Below, in pieces: positions 1-11,870 of a stretch of DNA of 64,000 bases (positions are counted from its first letter, which is position 1; every line of letters begins with the position of its first letter). The position numbers and the translations under genes were made by a program. The DNA comes from Cladocopium goreaui (taxonomy: Eukaryota; Sar; Dinophyceae; Suessiales; Symbiodiniaceae): NCBI GenBank assembly GCA_947184155.2, contig CAMXCT020002735.1, positions 328,678 through 392,677 on the forward strand, written 5' to 3'. The notes under the pieces are model-generated. The model did not search any database. It was not told the DNA's origin and worked only from the letters and a program-made list of their open reading frames with translations.

Positions 1-1770
1 GTTCTGAGGAAATCTTGGTTCTAAAATTCTTGCTTTGATGGAGGTCCTAGGACTGAATGTAGTTCTTCCCCCTTCCAGACTATGTCGAGCGAATATAACT
101 TACGTTAATGTTGAGCGTCCGTATGTCCGTATGTCAATTTGAAAAGGTTGAGCTGTTTCAGCTAGAACAACCATGTTTATGAGGTAGGTTTTGACCCATA
201 TTCCATATTCCCAAACAGTGCCAAGAACCATGGAACAAATTGGACACCATGTCATCTACTCAGCCACTTCTCATGGACATCATCCAGGTGTTTTGTTGGC
301 TGTTTGTTGGTTTGAGCACCTTCCCAGAAAGTTATATACTTAAAACCATGGGAAGAAATAGAACACAGCCACGCCTTGAAAATAGAATAAGCAAACAAGT
401 TTCAGCATGGACTTTGAAGTTTGTTTTTTCAAAACAACATCCTCTAATATATGCCTGGCCTTGTATATAAAGTTATTTTCAATGATACTTGCAGCTGTGC
501 AAAGTTATAAAGGAGTGCAGCATCTCTTTGAAAGGAATATAAAGTTGTTTTAAAAACACTTGCAGCTGTACAAAGTTCTTTTGGAGAGGTAAAGGAATCT
601 ATGGTAGGAGGAAGTTTATTTTAGAATGGAATCCTTTGAGTACCCGTTGTTTTACGACTATGGTATTCCTTAAAGAAAGTGTTGGTGCAAGTATGGGCAA
701 AGGTTCCTGCGCAAAGGAGTGAACCATTTGATTCAAAAGCATGCAACAATGCAAAGAAGCATTACTATGAAGTAGATTCCTTGGGTGTATGTAGTATTTT
801 TCTGAAACAAGCATATCATGGTTGTATGTGTGCAATATGCCTTCCATATGAATAAACCATCTGAACATCACAGACAACGGTTTTTTGTTATTTTGAAGAA
901 GTGAAGTTTTTCCTTGATTTCCTTGAAACACGAATGTCATGCAGAAAAGTAAGAGGGAGGCTGAGCTTCATTAAAGGGCGTATTGCATCTTTCCACATGT
1001 TGTATTTTTCTGCAAGTACACTGCTTCTTACTTAAAGGAATACCTTATTTTCAATGCAATTAGTTTTAAGAAGTGAAGTCTTGCCTTTGAACATGTCATA
1101 AGAAAAATGATGGGAAGGCTGAACTTCATTAAAGGATGCATTGCATCTCTCCTCATTATCTCACATTATAGTGTTCTTGCAAGAATATTGTTTTGAAGGG
1201 ACTATGCTGTCTTCAAGGCAAATGGTCAGCTGTAAGCGGCATTTTCCTTTGATATGTTGTTTTGTTCAAAGAATGCTGCAATGTGCATCGACCATTGCAC
1301 TCTTTGACAGCAATACTGAATCTTAATCACACACTGCATATTGTGTAGGAATCTAATCTAGTGTTTTGAAAACAATGCTGTATGATTGCAAGGAAGGCGT
1401 ACTATTTTTCTGAAAGAAAAACTGCACTTCTTCAGAAAAGAACGCTGCATTTTCAGAGGCACGCTCTATATTTTGTAGGGATATAGTTTCTTGAAAGAAG
1501 TAATGCATTGTCTTGAAGGAAAGCTGCAGCGTATGAATGAACAGTGTTTTTTAAAAGCATGGAAAGGAATACTGCAATTTACAATGCATTGATTCCTTCA
1601 AGAAATGCTGTGCTTTTTGACCTGAGTATGTGTTTATCCTTTTTGAGAGCAATAGTGTGTATTTACTTTGTTTTTGCCAAAGGGTCCCAACAAATACTAC
1701 CTCTTTGAGATTAGCAAAAGGCTCAAAATGGATCAACAATGATCAACATGGTAGATCTTTGGGAGGAAGT
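1..1770. other. Gene-poor region with degenerate repeats
   Basis: I see no supported exon here. The stretch is AT-rich. From about 450 to 1,620 it repeats variants of a loose module: TTGAAGG or TTCAAG, then an AATGCTGCA-like core, then TTGC (for example near 505, 1190, 1270, 1365 and 1505). Spacing is irregular and copies are diverged, so this looks like an old decayed satellite. Short open frames on both strands have no coding character. Confidence 0.5.
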
Positions 1771-1774
1771 ACCA

Positions 1775-1880
1775 CACATATACATATATATATACACATA
1801 ATTTACATTTATGTATATATATATACACACATAATTTACATTTATGTATATATAATATATATATATATATATACATAATT
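1775..1880. repeat. AT microsatellite (TATACA/TATATA)
   Basis: Alternating TA/CA dinucleotides. The segment CATAATTTACATTTATGTATA is present twice about 40 bp apart, so a short tandem duplication is superimposed on the microsatellite. Confidence 0.85.
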
Positions 1881-2026
1881 ATATATATGTACGTATTCTA
1901 CACGTATTTATTCCTACCTTCCTTGGTTGCACTGTTCATGTGTTGTTTCTGGCGCACCAGGTTAAGTTCCCTGGTTCCGCGCAAGCGTGCTTTGGCCACT
2001 TGGCTAAAACCGAAATCGACTGCAGG

Positions 2027-2145
2027 ATGGTTAATGATGGTTAATGATGGTTGATGATGGTTGATTATGGTTAATGATGGTTAATGTTGATTGATGATGA
2101 TTGATGATGATTGAAATGGTGGTTGATGATGATGGTTCAGACATG
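2027..2145 (+). repeat. TGATGGTTAA-type minisatellite
   Basis: About ten imperfect copies of a 9-11 bp unit, TGATGGTTAA or TGATGATTGA. No coding potential. Confidence 0.85.
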
Positions 2146-2714
2146 TTAAACACCATGGTTTCCCTGGGAAATGATCTAGAAATGCGGGGTGGGTTCCACA
2201 GTTCCACATCTATGTTAGTTTACAGTGCAGATAGTATGTTAATAATGTTAATCTGTTGCTAGGCATTTGCTAGCCAGTTGTTTTTTCTGTGTTTGTTTTC
2301 TTTTTCTGGGACATCTAACAGGGTAGATGAATGGATATGACCAGCCGGCAGGGGGGCATAGGAATGTACTGGGATGATACCAACAATATGATATGAGTGT
2401 GTCATGATTTGGCCAGAAATGCGGTACACCAGTAGTGTACCCAAAATGCCAAAATGAATAGTCAAGACGCAGGGATAATAGATAATAATTGATGATAATT
2501 GATAAATAATCATATGTTTACAACATCTTTGGACATACCCACTAACCCTGGAGCCCATGTTCAAGGCAATGTCAGACCTTCTGGCGGGGTGGCATTTTTT
2601 TTTTTGGCGAGAGTGTTCTCATTTTGGCTTGACTTCAAACATATAAAAGGTGGCTTGGGAATTTAGATATCAAAGAAGATGGTCAGTAGTCGTCTATGAT
2701 CCCTTTAAAAAACC

Positions 2715-2786
2715 GGGGGCATCGTGGGATTTTTTTCGGTCAAACCCTGAGACACGGAGGGACCGAAAAAAAACCAGCCATGCCCC
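2715..2786. repeat. Foldback element with about 26-bp arms
   Basis: Left arm 2715-2741 and right arm 2761-2786 are near-perfect reverse complements: GGGGGCAT...TTTTTTTCGGTC against GACCGAAAAAAAA...ATGCCCC. The loop is about 19 bp. It ends about 10 bp before the putative acceptor of the exon at 2797, so it would lie at the 3' end of an intron. It could be a small MITE or a structured intron end. Confidence 0.65.
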
Positions 2787-2796
2787 AGGGACTGAG

Positions 2797-2861
2797 ATGA
2801 GAATGGGCATCAAGAACGCAGAGATTCTGGTGCGCCTGCGAAGCGCAGATTGCATTTGCAG
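2797..2861 (+). CDS. Gene A, candidate upstream exon
   Basis: After a TGAG acceptor the frame reads a short Arg/Glu-rich stretch beginning ENGHQERRDSGAPAK and ending at CAG before GTCTTG. It leaves phase 0, which is what the next exon (3863) needs. A second AG five bases downstream would also work. A competing open frame exists on the same strand. I do not recognise the protein. The first exon of the gene was not found. Confidence 0.3.
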
Positions 2862-3862
2862 GTCTTGGCAAAGAAATGAACATTGCCATAGTAAACCATA
2901 CCTTACCTTTATTTGATCATATTTGATCATTTGGTACTATTTTTCAAATGGTGCCATAGTATTTCCAGAAAGGTAAGGTTTGGTAGTTGCTCTGGGAATA
3001 CCAATTTCTTCCCTTTCTGGAAATCCCAGCGGGTGATCTGCATATGGTGGAGGTTTCCGATGTGAAAAACGTCGGTTGTGTGATGTTGTTCAGTTCCAAG
3101 TGCCTGAAGTGTAAAAAATGTGTATTGGTGATCTTTGGAACTGATTCACTGTCAATTCATGATGATATTCCAATTTACTACAAGACTGTAGCTGTTTGCC
3201 GTGGTATTCTGGATATTTCTGGATCCACCTGGCGCTGTTTCCGCTGTTTCTTTGGATCCACGTGCCAGGTTACCAACCCCAACTTGATGCTTGGAATGGA
3301 ATCTCCAGGACCGCTGCTGGAAGTTCGTATGAATATGTCCAGACTATTTCGGGGTGATTATTATATATATTATATTCGACATAACAGTTTCATGATTGTC
3401 ATTAATTTCATTAATTATTACTATTTGATACTATTTGCATATAGGCATTGTGTTCTTCTGTGGTCAGTTTTCCGATCATCATGGGTTCGAACCCACACTT
3501 CATTGGCACATTTCGAACCCACAAAACCTATGAATTTACATGACTTTAGCATACCTTTTGGGAGTCAACATCCTTACTTTAGCCATCCGGGTACCATCCG
3601 GGTGCCAGGCTTCGCCGACCAGATTTTCTCCAGTGATCTGAAGCAGAAGCAGCAATTTGTTTGTTGGAACATGTTGTAACATGACAAACCTTACCTTCAA
3701 TAACTTTCAACAATTCAAATCTTTTGATGATAAGTTAACATAATTTAACAATCCCATTTAGTTAACAGTATTTAATGGAATTTGGTTATTGGATGATATT
3801 GGATGTAAAAAAGGCAAATCTTTTGTTGCCATATTGATTTGTATTTCAACAATCTTCAACAG

Positions 3863-4023
3863 TCGTCCATTCCGTTCAAAAGCGTCCGGATGACCGAATC
3901 CGGACCCAACCGCCGCAATACAGGAGCCGCAGAATACAGTCCATCGCAAGAAGCTGTGCGTCGACAACATCCCAAGTACAGCTTCGCAGATAATGTGCAG
4001 GCCATGATGGCCATGTATCAGGG
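3863..4023 (+). CDS. Gene A exon, unknown protein
   Basis: Acceptor AATCTTCAACAG; donor GTATCG after a CAG-GG end (phase 2). It encodes about 53 residues, hydrophilic at first (TESGPNRRNTGAAEYSPSQ) and then a helix-like end (SFADNVQAMMAMYQ). Codon third positions are richer in G/C than the flanks. No family recognised. The opposite strand is also open here, but without matching splice sites. Entry phase 0 and exit phase 2 fit the neighbouring exons at 2797 and 5235. Confidence 0.5.
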
Positions 4024-4610
4024 GTATCGTATGTGGGTCATGGTGGGTCAGCCTGAAATGGGGGAATACCATGGAATACCCTCTGGTAATTTGTTACAGT
4101 TTGCTATTGAAAATGGCCATTGATAGTGAGTTGTCCCATTAATAGCATGGTGGATCTTTCCATAGTTTTTTGTTAACGCTTACCAGGCCGGGTACCCTTC
4201 TAGATTCTAAGTGGCCATCTAACGGGGAAAAAATTAAAACGAATCAAACAATGGGAACTTAGAGTAGTACCATATCCGACAAAGCCATGGCATGTCAGGG
4301 ATGAAAAGGTGGCGAGTCTCGTATCTCAGATGATCTCTCTAATTGGCTCAAGGATCTGCGATGTTCAAGTTTGTTAAGATGGGAACAAAAACACTTGATG
4401 ATCTTGATGCACATGCTTCATGTTTGAAGTTTGTGCGAGTTCCGGGCCAGTGCGTTTGATATGAACAGGTCTTTCAAGGAGAGTTTCTCCGGATGATTAG
4501 AGTTCGTCAAATACAGTGACTGAAACGCCGTTCTTGGGCTGTTGGGACAAGATCGTGGTTTCAATCACGTTCGATTTGCAACAAAAGCCTAAAAGTGCTA
4601 AAACTGGAAT

Positions 4611-4664
4611 CATGATGAATCATGATGAATCATGATGAATCATGATGAATCATGATGAATCATG
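4611..4664 (+). repeat. (AATCATGATG) tandem repeat
   Basis: Five copies of a 10-bp unit, four of them identical, between gene A exons, so probably intronic. The unit contains the palindrome ATCATGAT. Confidence 0.9.
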
Positions 4665-5234
4665 ATCCCTGGCGAGTAATGGCGAGTAAACCGGCCATCG
4701 GGCCATTCCCATGAAAACCAACCATGGGGTCCTTCTCATAGGTTGAATCCATCGCACCAAGGTTTGGACTGCCATAGCCGACTCCAGGCTTCCTGGAAGA
4801 TTACCCATTGAGGATTTTCCTGTTAAGATCTTAATTATATTGTTAATTATTAAAAACATGTTATTAGTATAATTAACATTTTTTATAGTTAACATGTTTC
4901 CATCTTAGATGTTAATTAGATGTATAATTAGTATAACTTTTTCCATCTTAGTATAATTAGATGATTGTTGTGTATTTTTGTTTGTTGAGATCTATTTTTT
5001 TTGCATTCCATTGCAATGTCCGAGAGGACAACGAGCCAGGTTGGCCGGTGTGATGTGCTTTTTTGTGCCTCCCCGTTGTGTTGATTGGTTTATTAGACCC
5101 AGAATACTGTAGAATACTGTAGAATACTATAGGTAGATACTGATAGATAGATATGCTGCAGATACATATATATATACGATAAACTATTATGAACTCAGTA
5201 ACTGGTTTTTAGTTACACAGCGAACTGCTAGCAG

Positions 5235-5330
5235 CGAAAAAAATGCGAAAAAATGCGCGTCAGGAGCGGGTGCAAAACGCCAAGCCCGTGACGCGGCTCA
5301 CATTGCCGGCGACTGGAACCCCCAGGATGG
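5235..5330 (+). CDS. Gene A exon, unknown protein
   Basis: The acceptor is GCTAGCAG. In the frame demanded by the previous exon (one base completes a Gly codon) it reads about 31 residues, a Lys/Ala-rich start followed by QARDAAHIAGDWNPQDG. It ends in phase 2 before GCATGG, a GC donor of the kind described in dinoflagellates. Another frame is also open, so the phase agreement is the main argument. No family recognised. Confidence 0.45.
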
Positions 5331-6300
5331 GCATGGCTTCCTGTTCACATTTTCCCTTAAACCAATCCGGTGAAAGGCTTGTGTTTCACTCATTAAAAAA
5401 GGCCCCCAACTTTTTGTTGATCAATGATGATCAATCATCAGCTTTTCTTGGGTTTCATCCATATGCTGGAAATGGTTTGGCCAAAGGTATGGTTGCTTCA
5501 CCTTGTGTATTGACTCTGTTCAGAGGCCCAACTTGAAACCCTGGGTATGTTTGGTGATAGCACAATCACATGGATGTTTTTTTCATAGGACCTGGGATGG
5601 TCAACCCTTCAGAAAGCCAATTGAAAACTGATATGGGATTCAATGTAATCATGTAATCACTCAGGGTTTTGTCATGTTTTGTATGTGTAGGAGCGTTGTG
5701 TTTGTTTCGACGGTGGAAGATACATGAAGATAACTGGTTTGAGTGTCGAATAGCGGTGATATTGCCCCGATAACAAGATGTTGGTTTTGGTGACCTCAGG
5801 CATATTCAGGCTAGTTTCAGACTTGTTGGTCGCCCAAACGCTTTACAGACATTTAGTTCATTGACTGAATCCATGTTGGGGCAAATGAATCAACCATCGT
5901 TGAACAATTGGTTCATAAAGATGATAAAGAACCCAGTTACATATATATATAGCTGGTTGGTGGTTTGGAACATTTTTTATTGTCCATAAAATATGGGATA
6001 ATCCTTCCCATTGACTATTTTTCAAGATGGTTAAAACCAACCAGATATATATTTATAAGTCAGTAACAACCCAATTGAATCACAAGCCTGGAGAAACATG
6101 ACCAGGGTTTGTAGCCACTTGAATCCAATTGTGATTCACCAAAATCATGGCTTATGATTCACCAAGTGACAAAAAACATTGGATATCATGGCTATATTTC
6201 CAAAATATTATCATTGATTTTATTTCTAAAACATGATAAAACCAATCTTTGGAATGTTTCCTGCATCCGCAGCATCTGCTTCGCCCACACTTCCCATTAG

Positions 6301-6386
6301 CCGAAAGCGCTGTATGGCGTGCTCGCCGAAAGCGCCCAAAGCCCCTCCCTTCATTCCTGGCCTCGTGAACAGTGTCACTCTGGCGG
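6301..6386 (+). CDS. Gene A exon, unknown protein
   Basis: A strong pyrimidine-rich acceptor (CACACTTCCCATTAG) opens in phase 2, matching the previous exon. It encodes a basic, Pro-rich stretch, RKRCMACSPKAPKAPPFIPG, then LVNSVTLA, and leaves in phase 1 at GTTAAC. The sequence is GC-rich against AT-rich flanks. The minus strand is also open but has no matching splice signals. Confidence 0.45.
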
Positions 6387-6678
6387 GTTAACTGGGGAGC
6401 AGTTGGATTGAAATAAATCAGTATAGCATTGTTTTCGGCCATGGTCAAAAAAATGAAATGCCTCCATATATATGTTGGGATACAAGCATATACAAGCCCT
6501 ATAAGCATCTATAAGGTTTGTTCTTAGCCTTCATAGCAAGAGTCGCAAAGGGCAGGCTGCATCAGGCCACTGTACAATTCACTTCCCATTTTGACATAGT
6601 TCGTTATGACCCATGTTGTGCGCCACAAATCGGAAGAAGCTGTGTGCAGCTCCCGGCTGTGTCCCCTTTTTTGAATAG

Positions 6679-6720
6679 CGGCATCAGTTCGGTGGAGGAT
6701 GCGCCATGAGCGGAAAATCA
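6679..6720 (+). CDS. Gene A short exon
   Basis: A 42-base exon after a good tract (TGTCCCCTTTTTTGAATAG), entry phase 1, reading ASVRWRMRHERKI and leaving in phase 1 at GTTCTG. It fits both neighbours in phase. The length is short, so confidence rests on the splice signals and phase. Confidence 0.35.
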
Positions 6721-7257
6721 GTTCTGCCAATTCGACCGGAAAACATCAGAAGCATCAGGGAATATCAATGATATTTGAAAGCATCAACTCATTTTGAGAA
6801 TATGTCCGCTCACATTGTACATGGTGCCCAGTTTCAGATCATTTGCAGCTCTAGCAACTTCAAAGAAATCAGCTTAGATGATAAGCCTCAACCTAGACCA
6901 TGTAATGTTTTTGTCTACTACCTTCATTGGGAAAGTTTGGGCTAAATGTCGGTATGTATGATTATAGATGTAGGTATAATATTAGTAAAACAATAGCATC
7001 CATCATCCCCAAGTTTACCTTTTTTATGCTTTTTCAAACCATCAGAATATCGGTGGTTTGTAAGTGCTTCGCTGGCAATATATGTGTGTGGCACAATACT
7101 CGGATGATGATCCCCAATCAAACTATTCCTGGGCTCAGAGGCTCAGCTGCATGGCATACATGTTCCAAAATTGCCACTGGTTGGTTTTGCTTGAAACCGG
7201 TATCCTGGGATATCCTGGGTAGGTCTCCGTCCCCAACTGCATGTGTTGAGGCGGCAG

Positions 7258-7325
7258 ACCTGGCACAAAGGGAATTGGAAGAGATTGATGCAGCCAAATT
7301 GAAAGCTCCAGAGGACCAGCTTTGA
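7258..7325 (+). CDS. Gene A terminal exon, charged C-terminus
   Basis: Acceptor GAGGCGGCAG, then an Asn codon completed across the junction and an acidic/basic helix-like tail: LAQRELEEIDAAKLKAPEDQ, Leu, then TGA at 7323-7325. Six exons (2797-7325) give a basic, Pro/Ala/Lys-rich protein of at least 145 residues with a helical C-terminus. No domain recognised. An alternative acceptor at 7222 would add a short segment in the same frame. Confidence 0.5.
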
Positions 7326-8225
7326 TTCCTTTCTTTGGTGAGCTTTCAACATTTTAAAACACTGAAACATGTTTCAAGTCTCAGATTTTATGGACACCTC
7401 AAAAGGTGCTGAATCATGTCACCTCCGGATGAATAAACCTTCATTGATTACAAAAAGGGGGTGGCCACCACAAAGTCAGGCCAGTTGCTAGTTACATTGC
7501 ACACAGATCCCCAGGTTTGCCCAAGGAAAGAATAATCTATTTTTAACGACCTCAATCAAAAGATATGAAATTCTGTTTACAATGTGAGCATTGGATTGCG
7601 GCGTGGCAAGAGAACTGTACCGCTATTAGGGTTTCTTTTAATGTTTACACATGGCAAAAAATTGTCCTACCCGCTCATGGGACAACAAACCATATAGCTT
7701 TTAAGTTTTATTTTCATAAGATATAAAATTTCATCCCCATGAAGCAATTAACCATACTGCAATGAGAGTGTTGTTTGGGTTTTGCACAGGATATGACATC
7801 TCACACCCCCATGGAACAAGCAAGTAACCAAACCAGTTTCATCAGCATCAGCATCATCATCATCATCATCATCATGTTTGCTTGCCCGGAGGCTCTTTCG
7901 GAGTTTGAGCTAACATAGCATATCATAGCATCCCCCCCAATTCAACAGCCGAGGGCTTCAATCCGATGCATTTCACCAGGCATGATTTGTGTTTTTTGTT
8001 TATGATTAATCAGTGTCATGCATGCGTTGTTTTGTGTTATTGCAACTATCAGTATTGATCGTTATTGTTATTATTGCTAATGTAATTGTCATTAGTAGTG
8101 GTAGTTTTGTTTTTTATTATTACTAATGTGGTTTCATGTGGTTGTGTATTGTATTTTATTGTACTGTTTTTTTTATTGTCGTGTATGGTAATGTAATAAT
8201 ATAGGTTATATACTATAATATGATA
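7326..8225. other. Intergenic, no gene seen
   Basis: Downstream of gene A. AT-rich, with a short (ATC)n run near 7848-7875 and T-rich sequence from 8080 to 8225. No exon-like GC-rich block with usable splice sites. I could not identify a polyadenylation or trans-splicing signal. Confidence 0.5.
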
Positions 8226-8235
8226 TGATATATTT

Positions 8236-8462
8236 TCAAATCATATCATGTAATGTAATGTAATGGTATGGATGGATGTATGTAATGTATGTAATGTAAT
8301 GTAATGCAATGTAATGTAATGCAATGTAATGTAATGTAATATAATGTAATGTAATGTAATGTAATGTGATATAATGTAATGTAATGTAATGTAATGGAAT
8401 GTAATGTAATGTATAAATGTAGTGTAATGTAATGTAATGTAATGTAATGTAATGTATGCATG
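8236..8462 (+). repeat. (TAATG)n pentanucleotide array
   Basis: About 40 copies of TAATG with scattered variants (TGCAATG, TGTATG). All three minus-strand frames stay open only because of the repeat (Leu-His-Tyr-Ile-Thr runs), so these are not genes. It ends in ATGC/ATGT tetranucleotides to about 8490. Confidence 0.95.
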
Positions 8463-8519
8463 CATGCATGTATGTATGTATGTATGTCTAATATATATAC
8501 ATACATATGCATTGAATAT

Positions 8520-9115
8520 TTGCAACCTGAACGTTAACACCCCACCCCATGATCAACGTAACATCACCAGCGTAACATGAACATGAACGTTAGCATCCCA
8601 CCCCACCCCACCCCATGATCAGCGTAACACCATGTAACACCATCAGCGTAACCTGAACATGAACGTTACCATCCCACCCCACCCCCCCATGATCAGCGTA
8701 ACATCATCAGCTTAACATGAACATGAACGTTAACACCCACCCCACCCCACCCCACGATCAACGTAACATCATCAGCTAACATGATGAACGTTAACACCCC
8801 CCACCCCACCCCACCCCACGATCATCGTAACATCATCAGCTTAACATGAACATGAACGTTAACACCCCACCCCACCCCACCCCACCCCACCCCACGATCA
8901 ACGTAACATCATCAGCGTAACATGAACATGAACGTTAACACCCCACCCCACCCCACCCCATCCCACCCCATCCCACCCCACGATCATCGTAACATCATCA
9001 GCGGTAACATGAACATGAACGTTAACATCCCACCCCACAACACCCCATGATCAACGTAACATCATCAGCGTAACATGAACATGAACGTTGACATCCCACC
9101 CCGCACCACCCCACC
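8520..9115 (+). repeat. 64-86 bp satellite, eight units, CCCCA-rich
   Basis: Units start with GATCAACGTAAC or GATCATCGTAAC near 8551, 8617, 8691, 8756, 8820, 8896, 8982 and 9049. Each has an invariant half (CATCAGCGTAACATGAAC, then AACGTTAAC, which holds overlapping palindromes) and a variable half of 2-8 CCCCA pentamers. Unit length differs mainly by pentamer number. Confidence 0.95.
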
Positions 9116-9334
9116 CCACATCAAACAAAAACAGAAAAACCAACAAAAACAAAACACCAAAAAGACAACAAAACACCTAGGCGCCCTGCAGCGCCCATGG
9201 CAGCTAGTTCGCTATATCTACCATAAATCCCAAAAAAATGTCATTTACAAACCAACTTAGCAAACATAAATCAGCATAAATCAGCTATATCAACTACACA
9301 TATACGCCAAACGAACTATGGGGCACCACGGAAG

Positions 9335-9456
9335 GTACCACCGACTCGGAGCGCGGAGGATCCTGTTCCAGTGCCACCGGGCCTCAGTCGAACCTTGCAA
9401 GAGCAGTTGGATTCGCTGACCGACAAGGCCGGCCTTTGCGCCGAAGTTGTCAGTTG
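9335..9456 (+). CDS. Gene B exon, possible channel N-terminus
   Basis: Acceptor CACCACGGAAG, then 40 residues in phase 0: a Pro-rich VPPTRSAEDPVPVPPG followed by a coiled-coil-like LSRTLQEQLDSLTDKAG and LCAEVVS. Three possible donors lie at the end (GTTGTC, GTTGGT, GTACAT). GC-rich, with clear coding character in this frame. It lies upstream of, and on the same strand as, the potassium-channel exons, so it could be that protein's cytoplasmic N-terminus, but no exon chain proves it. Confidence 0.5.
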
Positions 9457-10043
9457 GTACATGTTATATTTGGCATATTTGGCATGGTATTGTATGTTTT
9501 ATCATATTGTATCATATTCTAATATATGATAGTTCACTATTTATCATTGTATTTTGTTATATTCTATTATATGTTGTTTGTTTATCTTATGGTATATTCT
9601 ATTGGAGTATATATAAATGGTGTATTATTTATATTACAGTATATTACATTATAACATATATATATATTATGATATGATGCTTTACTGTATATTATAGCAT
9701 TAAATTACATAATGATGATTAATTATATAGTGTATCATGAATTATGTCAATATATTGTGTTTTATTTTAGTTCATTATATGTAGTTTATTTTAGTTTTTC
9801 AAATATACATATTTGCTAATGTCAACTCACAAAATGAAAACTGAAACATGACGCTGAAGGGATTGACAGGCACTAAGACATACTTAGAGCAAGGAAATAT
9901 GATCATGAACCCTTTGTTGGTTCAAGCAGGTGCGGTTCTTCCTTTGATTGGGAGATGAAACCACTATTTGACGGTGGTCCGATTTCATCAGAGAATTCAG
10001 GCTTGACATGGACACAATGCATTGATACCTTGCCAATTTCCTT

Positions 10044-10098
10044 CAGACCCAGTTGTTTGTTTGGGTTGTTTGGGTTGTTTGAGTTGTTTGGGTTGTAA
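10044..10098 (+). repeat. TTGTTTGGG minisatellite
   Basis: Four to five copies of a 9-bp unit, GTTGTTTGG with variants. Confidence 0.8.
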
Positions 10099-10692
10099 GG
10101 AAGAATGTCTTGTTGATCAACATGTCCCGAAGGCGGCATCAATCCCCAACCATCCCTTCCTCATATGACTGGTTAATTTGCGATGTCTCCCAGCATTATT
10201 TTCGGCCATGATCAAAGAGGATGGAGAATTGCACATCCCCAAGGAATACTGCGCATGTTTAGCATACAAGTTTTTTTTAAAAAAAATAATGACTTGACAA
10301 GAATGCCTTGGAGGCGAGATGAATCCGATTTGGTTTGGATTAATCTGGAATAATCTGGATTAATCTTAAGGAACCAAGCACCCAAAGAAATGGTAGTATA
10401 TAAAGCACACAAAAAGCTGGACAATAAAACCATTGTTTTTGTTATGCAGATAAATACCACGAAAAAGAGCTCAAGGTAGGCCCTGGTGGGGGTTGTGCCC
10501 ATATATACATATATACGTACAATATATACATACAATATATACATATAAATACTCTATATATATATATACACTATATATATACTATATATATACATGTAAA
10601 CTATGTATGAATTATATATATATATACACTGGTGTTTCCTATCTATTAGGCACTCCCCCACCACATGGTACTACTGTAAGTTGGTGAGTTAC

Positions 10693-10849
10693 GGTAAGCT
10701 TCCTGCACATCCCACGGGGAGACAGCTAGGTTGATGTTTGCCTCTCGGAGATACTCAACGTCAAAGTCTTGACGACCAAGCTGCCAAGCAATGACAAGCC
10801 CACGGGAGGCGCTTGGAGTGGCGGGCAAAATGAGAACCACGGACGACAT
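10693..10849 (-). CDS. Candidate minus-strand exon, unknown
   Basis: From an ATG at 10849 the minus strand reads 52 residues: a hydrophobic start (SSVVLILPATPSASRGLVIA), then WQLGRQDFDVEYLREAN and LAVSPWDVQEAY, ending at GTAACT. The plus strand has a rival, a Gly/Asn-rich 29-residue frame from about 10760. Neighbouring exons are on the plus strand, which favours caution. No family recognised. Confidence 0.25.
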
Positions 10850-11640
10850 GGTGGTGATATAATTTGTTATAATTAGTTTATTAGTTTTATTCTGTTTTAT
10901 TTAGGGTTGCTCCTTTAAAAAAGGTGGATTTACACCAATTTATCGGGAATGGGGGTAATTCTAGCAACAAAAATGGTGGTATGAAATGAAATAGACTGGG
11001 ATGATGATCCCGTTTCCAGGGGAGGGTATTCCAATTTCATAAGCCGCAATTTATTTTATGGTACCCTCTTTTTGACAAAGCACGACAGGCTGGAACTTGG
11101 ATGCAAACTTGATGTAATCACTTAGTTTCCCTATGTTTCCCTAAAGGATTGACTTGTGTTTGAAGATCTTCAAAATTAATCCTCTTGGGGTTTCCTGCCC
11201 AGTCCAAGAATGGAGCCATCAGAAAATCCCGCAACATCCCCATCTACGTCAAGCGTCTGAACTGACCAAAGAGGTGGAACAGGGAACACGACTAGATTGA
11301 CTAGATGAGTTTCCATAGCCAAAAGGCACAAAATTAGAAGTTTCATGGTCCATCTTTGAATGAATGTAGATTGTAGGATATAGGCTGGCTTTCACTCGCA
11401 GGTTGGTCAACACCCCAAAATCCCTGCGACCAGCTTGTTCAGCAGCCAGGCTGGAAAAATGCAACTCAATTTCGCAAGCCTCAAAATGGTTGGAGTGATT
11501 TTGGCAGTACATTTCAGTACATCGCAGTTTTTGATTGTAAAACAAAGTAGGTTTCTACACGATTTCCTTCAACCAATCCACATTCATCTAGGATTCTGGT
11601 GGGTTCTATCATCACTCCACTTTCATTCCACTCGTCAGAG

Positions 11641-11728
11641 GCGCCGCTAGCAGCTCAAAGAAAAAGAGTGCCAAACTCCAGTGGAGTGAGAACGGGGAAG
11701 AAGAGGCTCGGTCACACATTGCTGGCCG
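11641..11728 (+). CDS. Gene B exon, Lys/Glu-rich
   Basis: After TCGTCAGAG the frame reads AASSSKKKSAKLQW then SENGEEEARSHIAG, ending at GTGGTT. Entry in phase 1 matches the donor GTTGGT of the exon at 9335. Strongly charged, probably disordered. Function unknown. Confidence 0.45.
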
Positions 11729-11755
11729 GTGGTTTGTACATTATAATATATATAT

Positions 11756-11870
11756 ACCCTCTGGTTATTTAACATAGCCATGGAAAATGTTCCATTTATA
11801 GATGATTTTCCCATTAAAACCCCATTTATGAGGGATTTTCCATGGCTATGTTGGTCATAACCAGATGGTA
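11756..11870. mobile_element. MITE family 1, copy 1
   Basis: Left end ACCCTCTGG...AACATAGCCATGGAAAA; right end CCATGGCTATGTT...CCAGATGGT. The arms are complementary over about 30 bp, and the interior holds TTATAGATGATTTTCC. TA precedes and follows, as in a mariner-type TA target duplication. Confidence 0.75.

Noticed and set aside
3484-3500. GGGTTCGAACCCACA, another T-arm look-alike
   Set aside because: A simple palindrome; no cloverleaf around it.
4352-4363. AATTGGCTCAAG, resembling the 3' end of the dinoflagellate spliced leader
   Set aside because: Only the last 10 of about 22 leader bases match, the upstream half is different, and it is not next to a coding start.
8236-8540. Three minus-strand frames of Leu-His-Tyr-Ile-Thr
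   Set aside because: A pentanucleotide array reads open in all frames.
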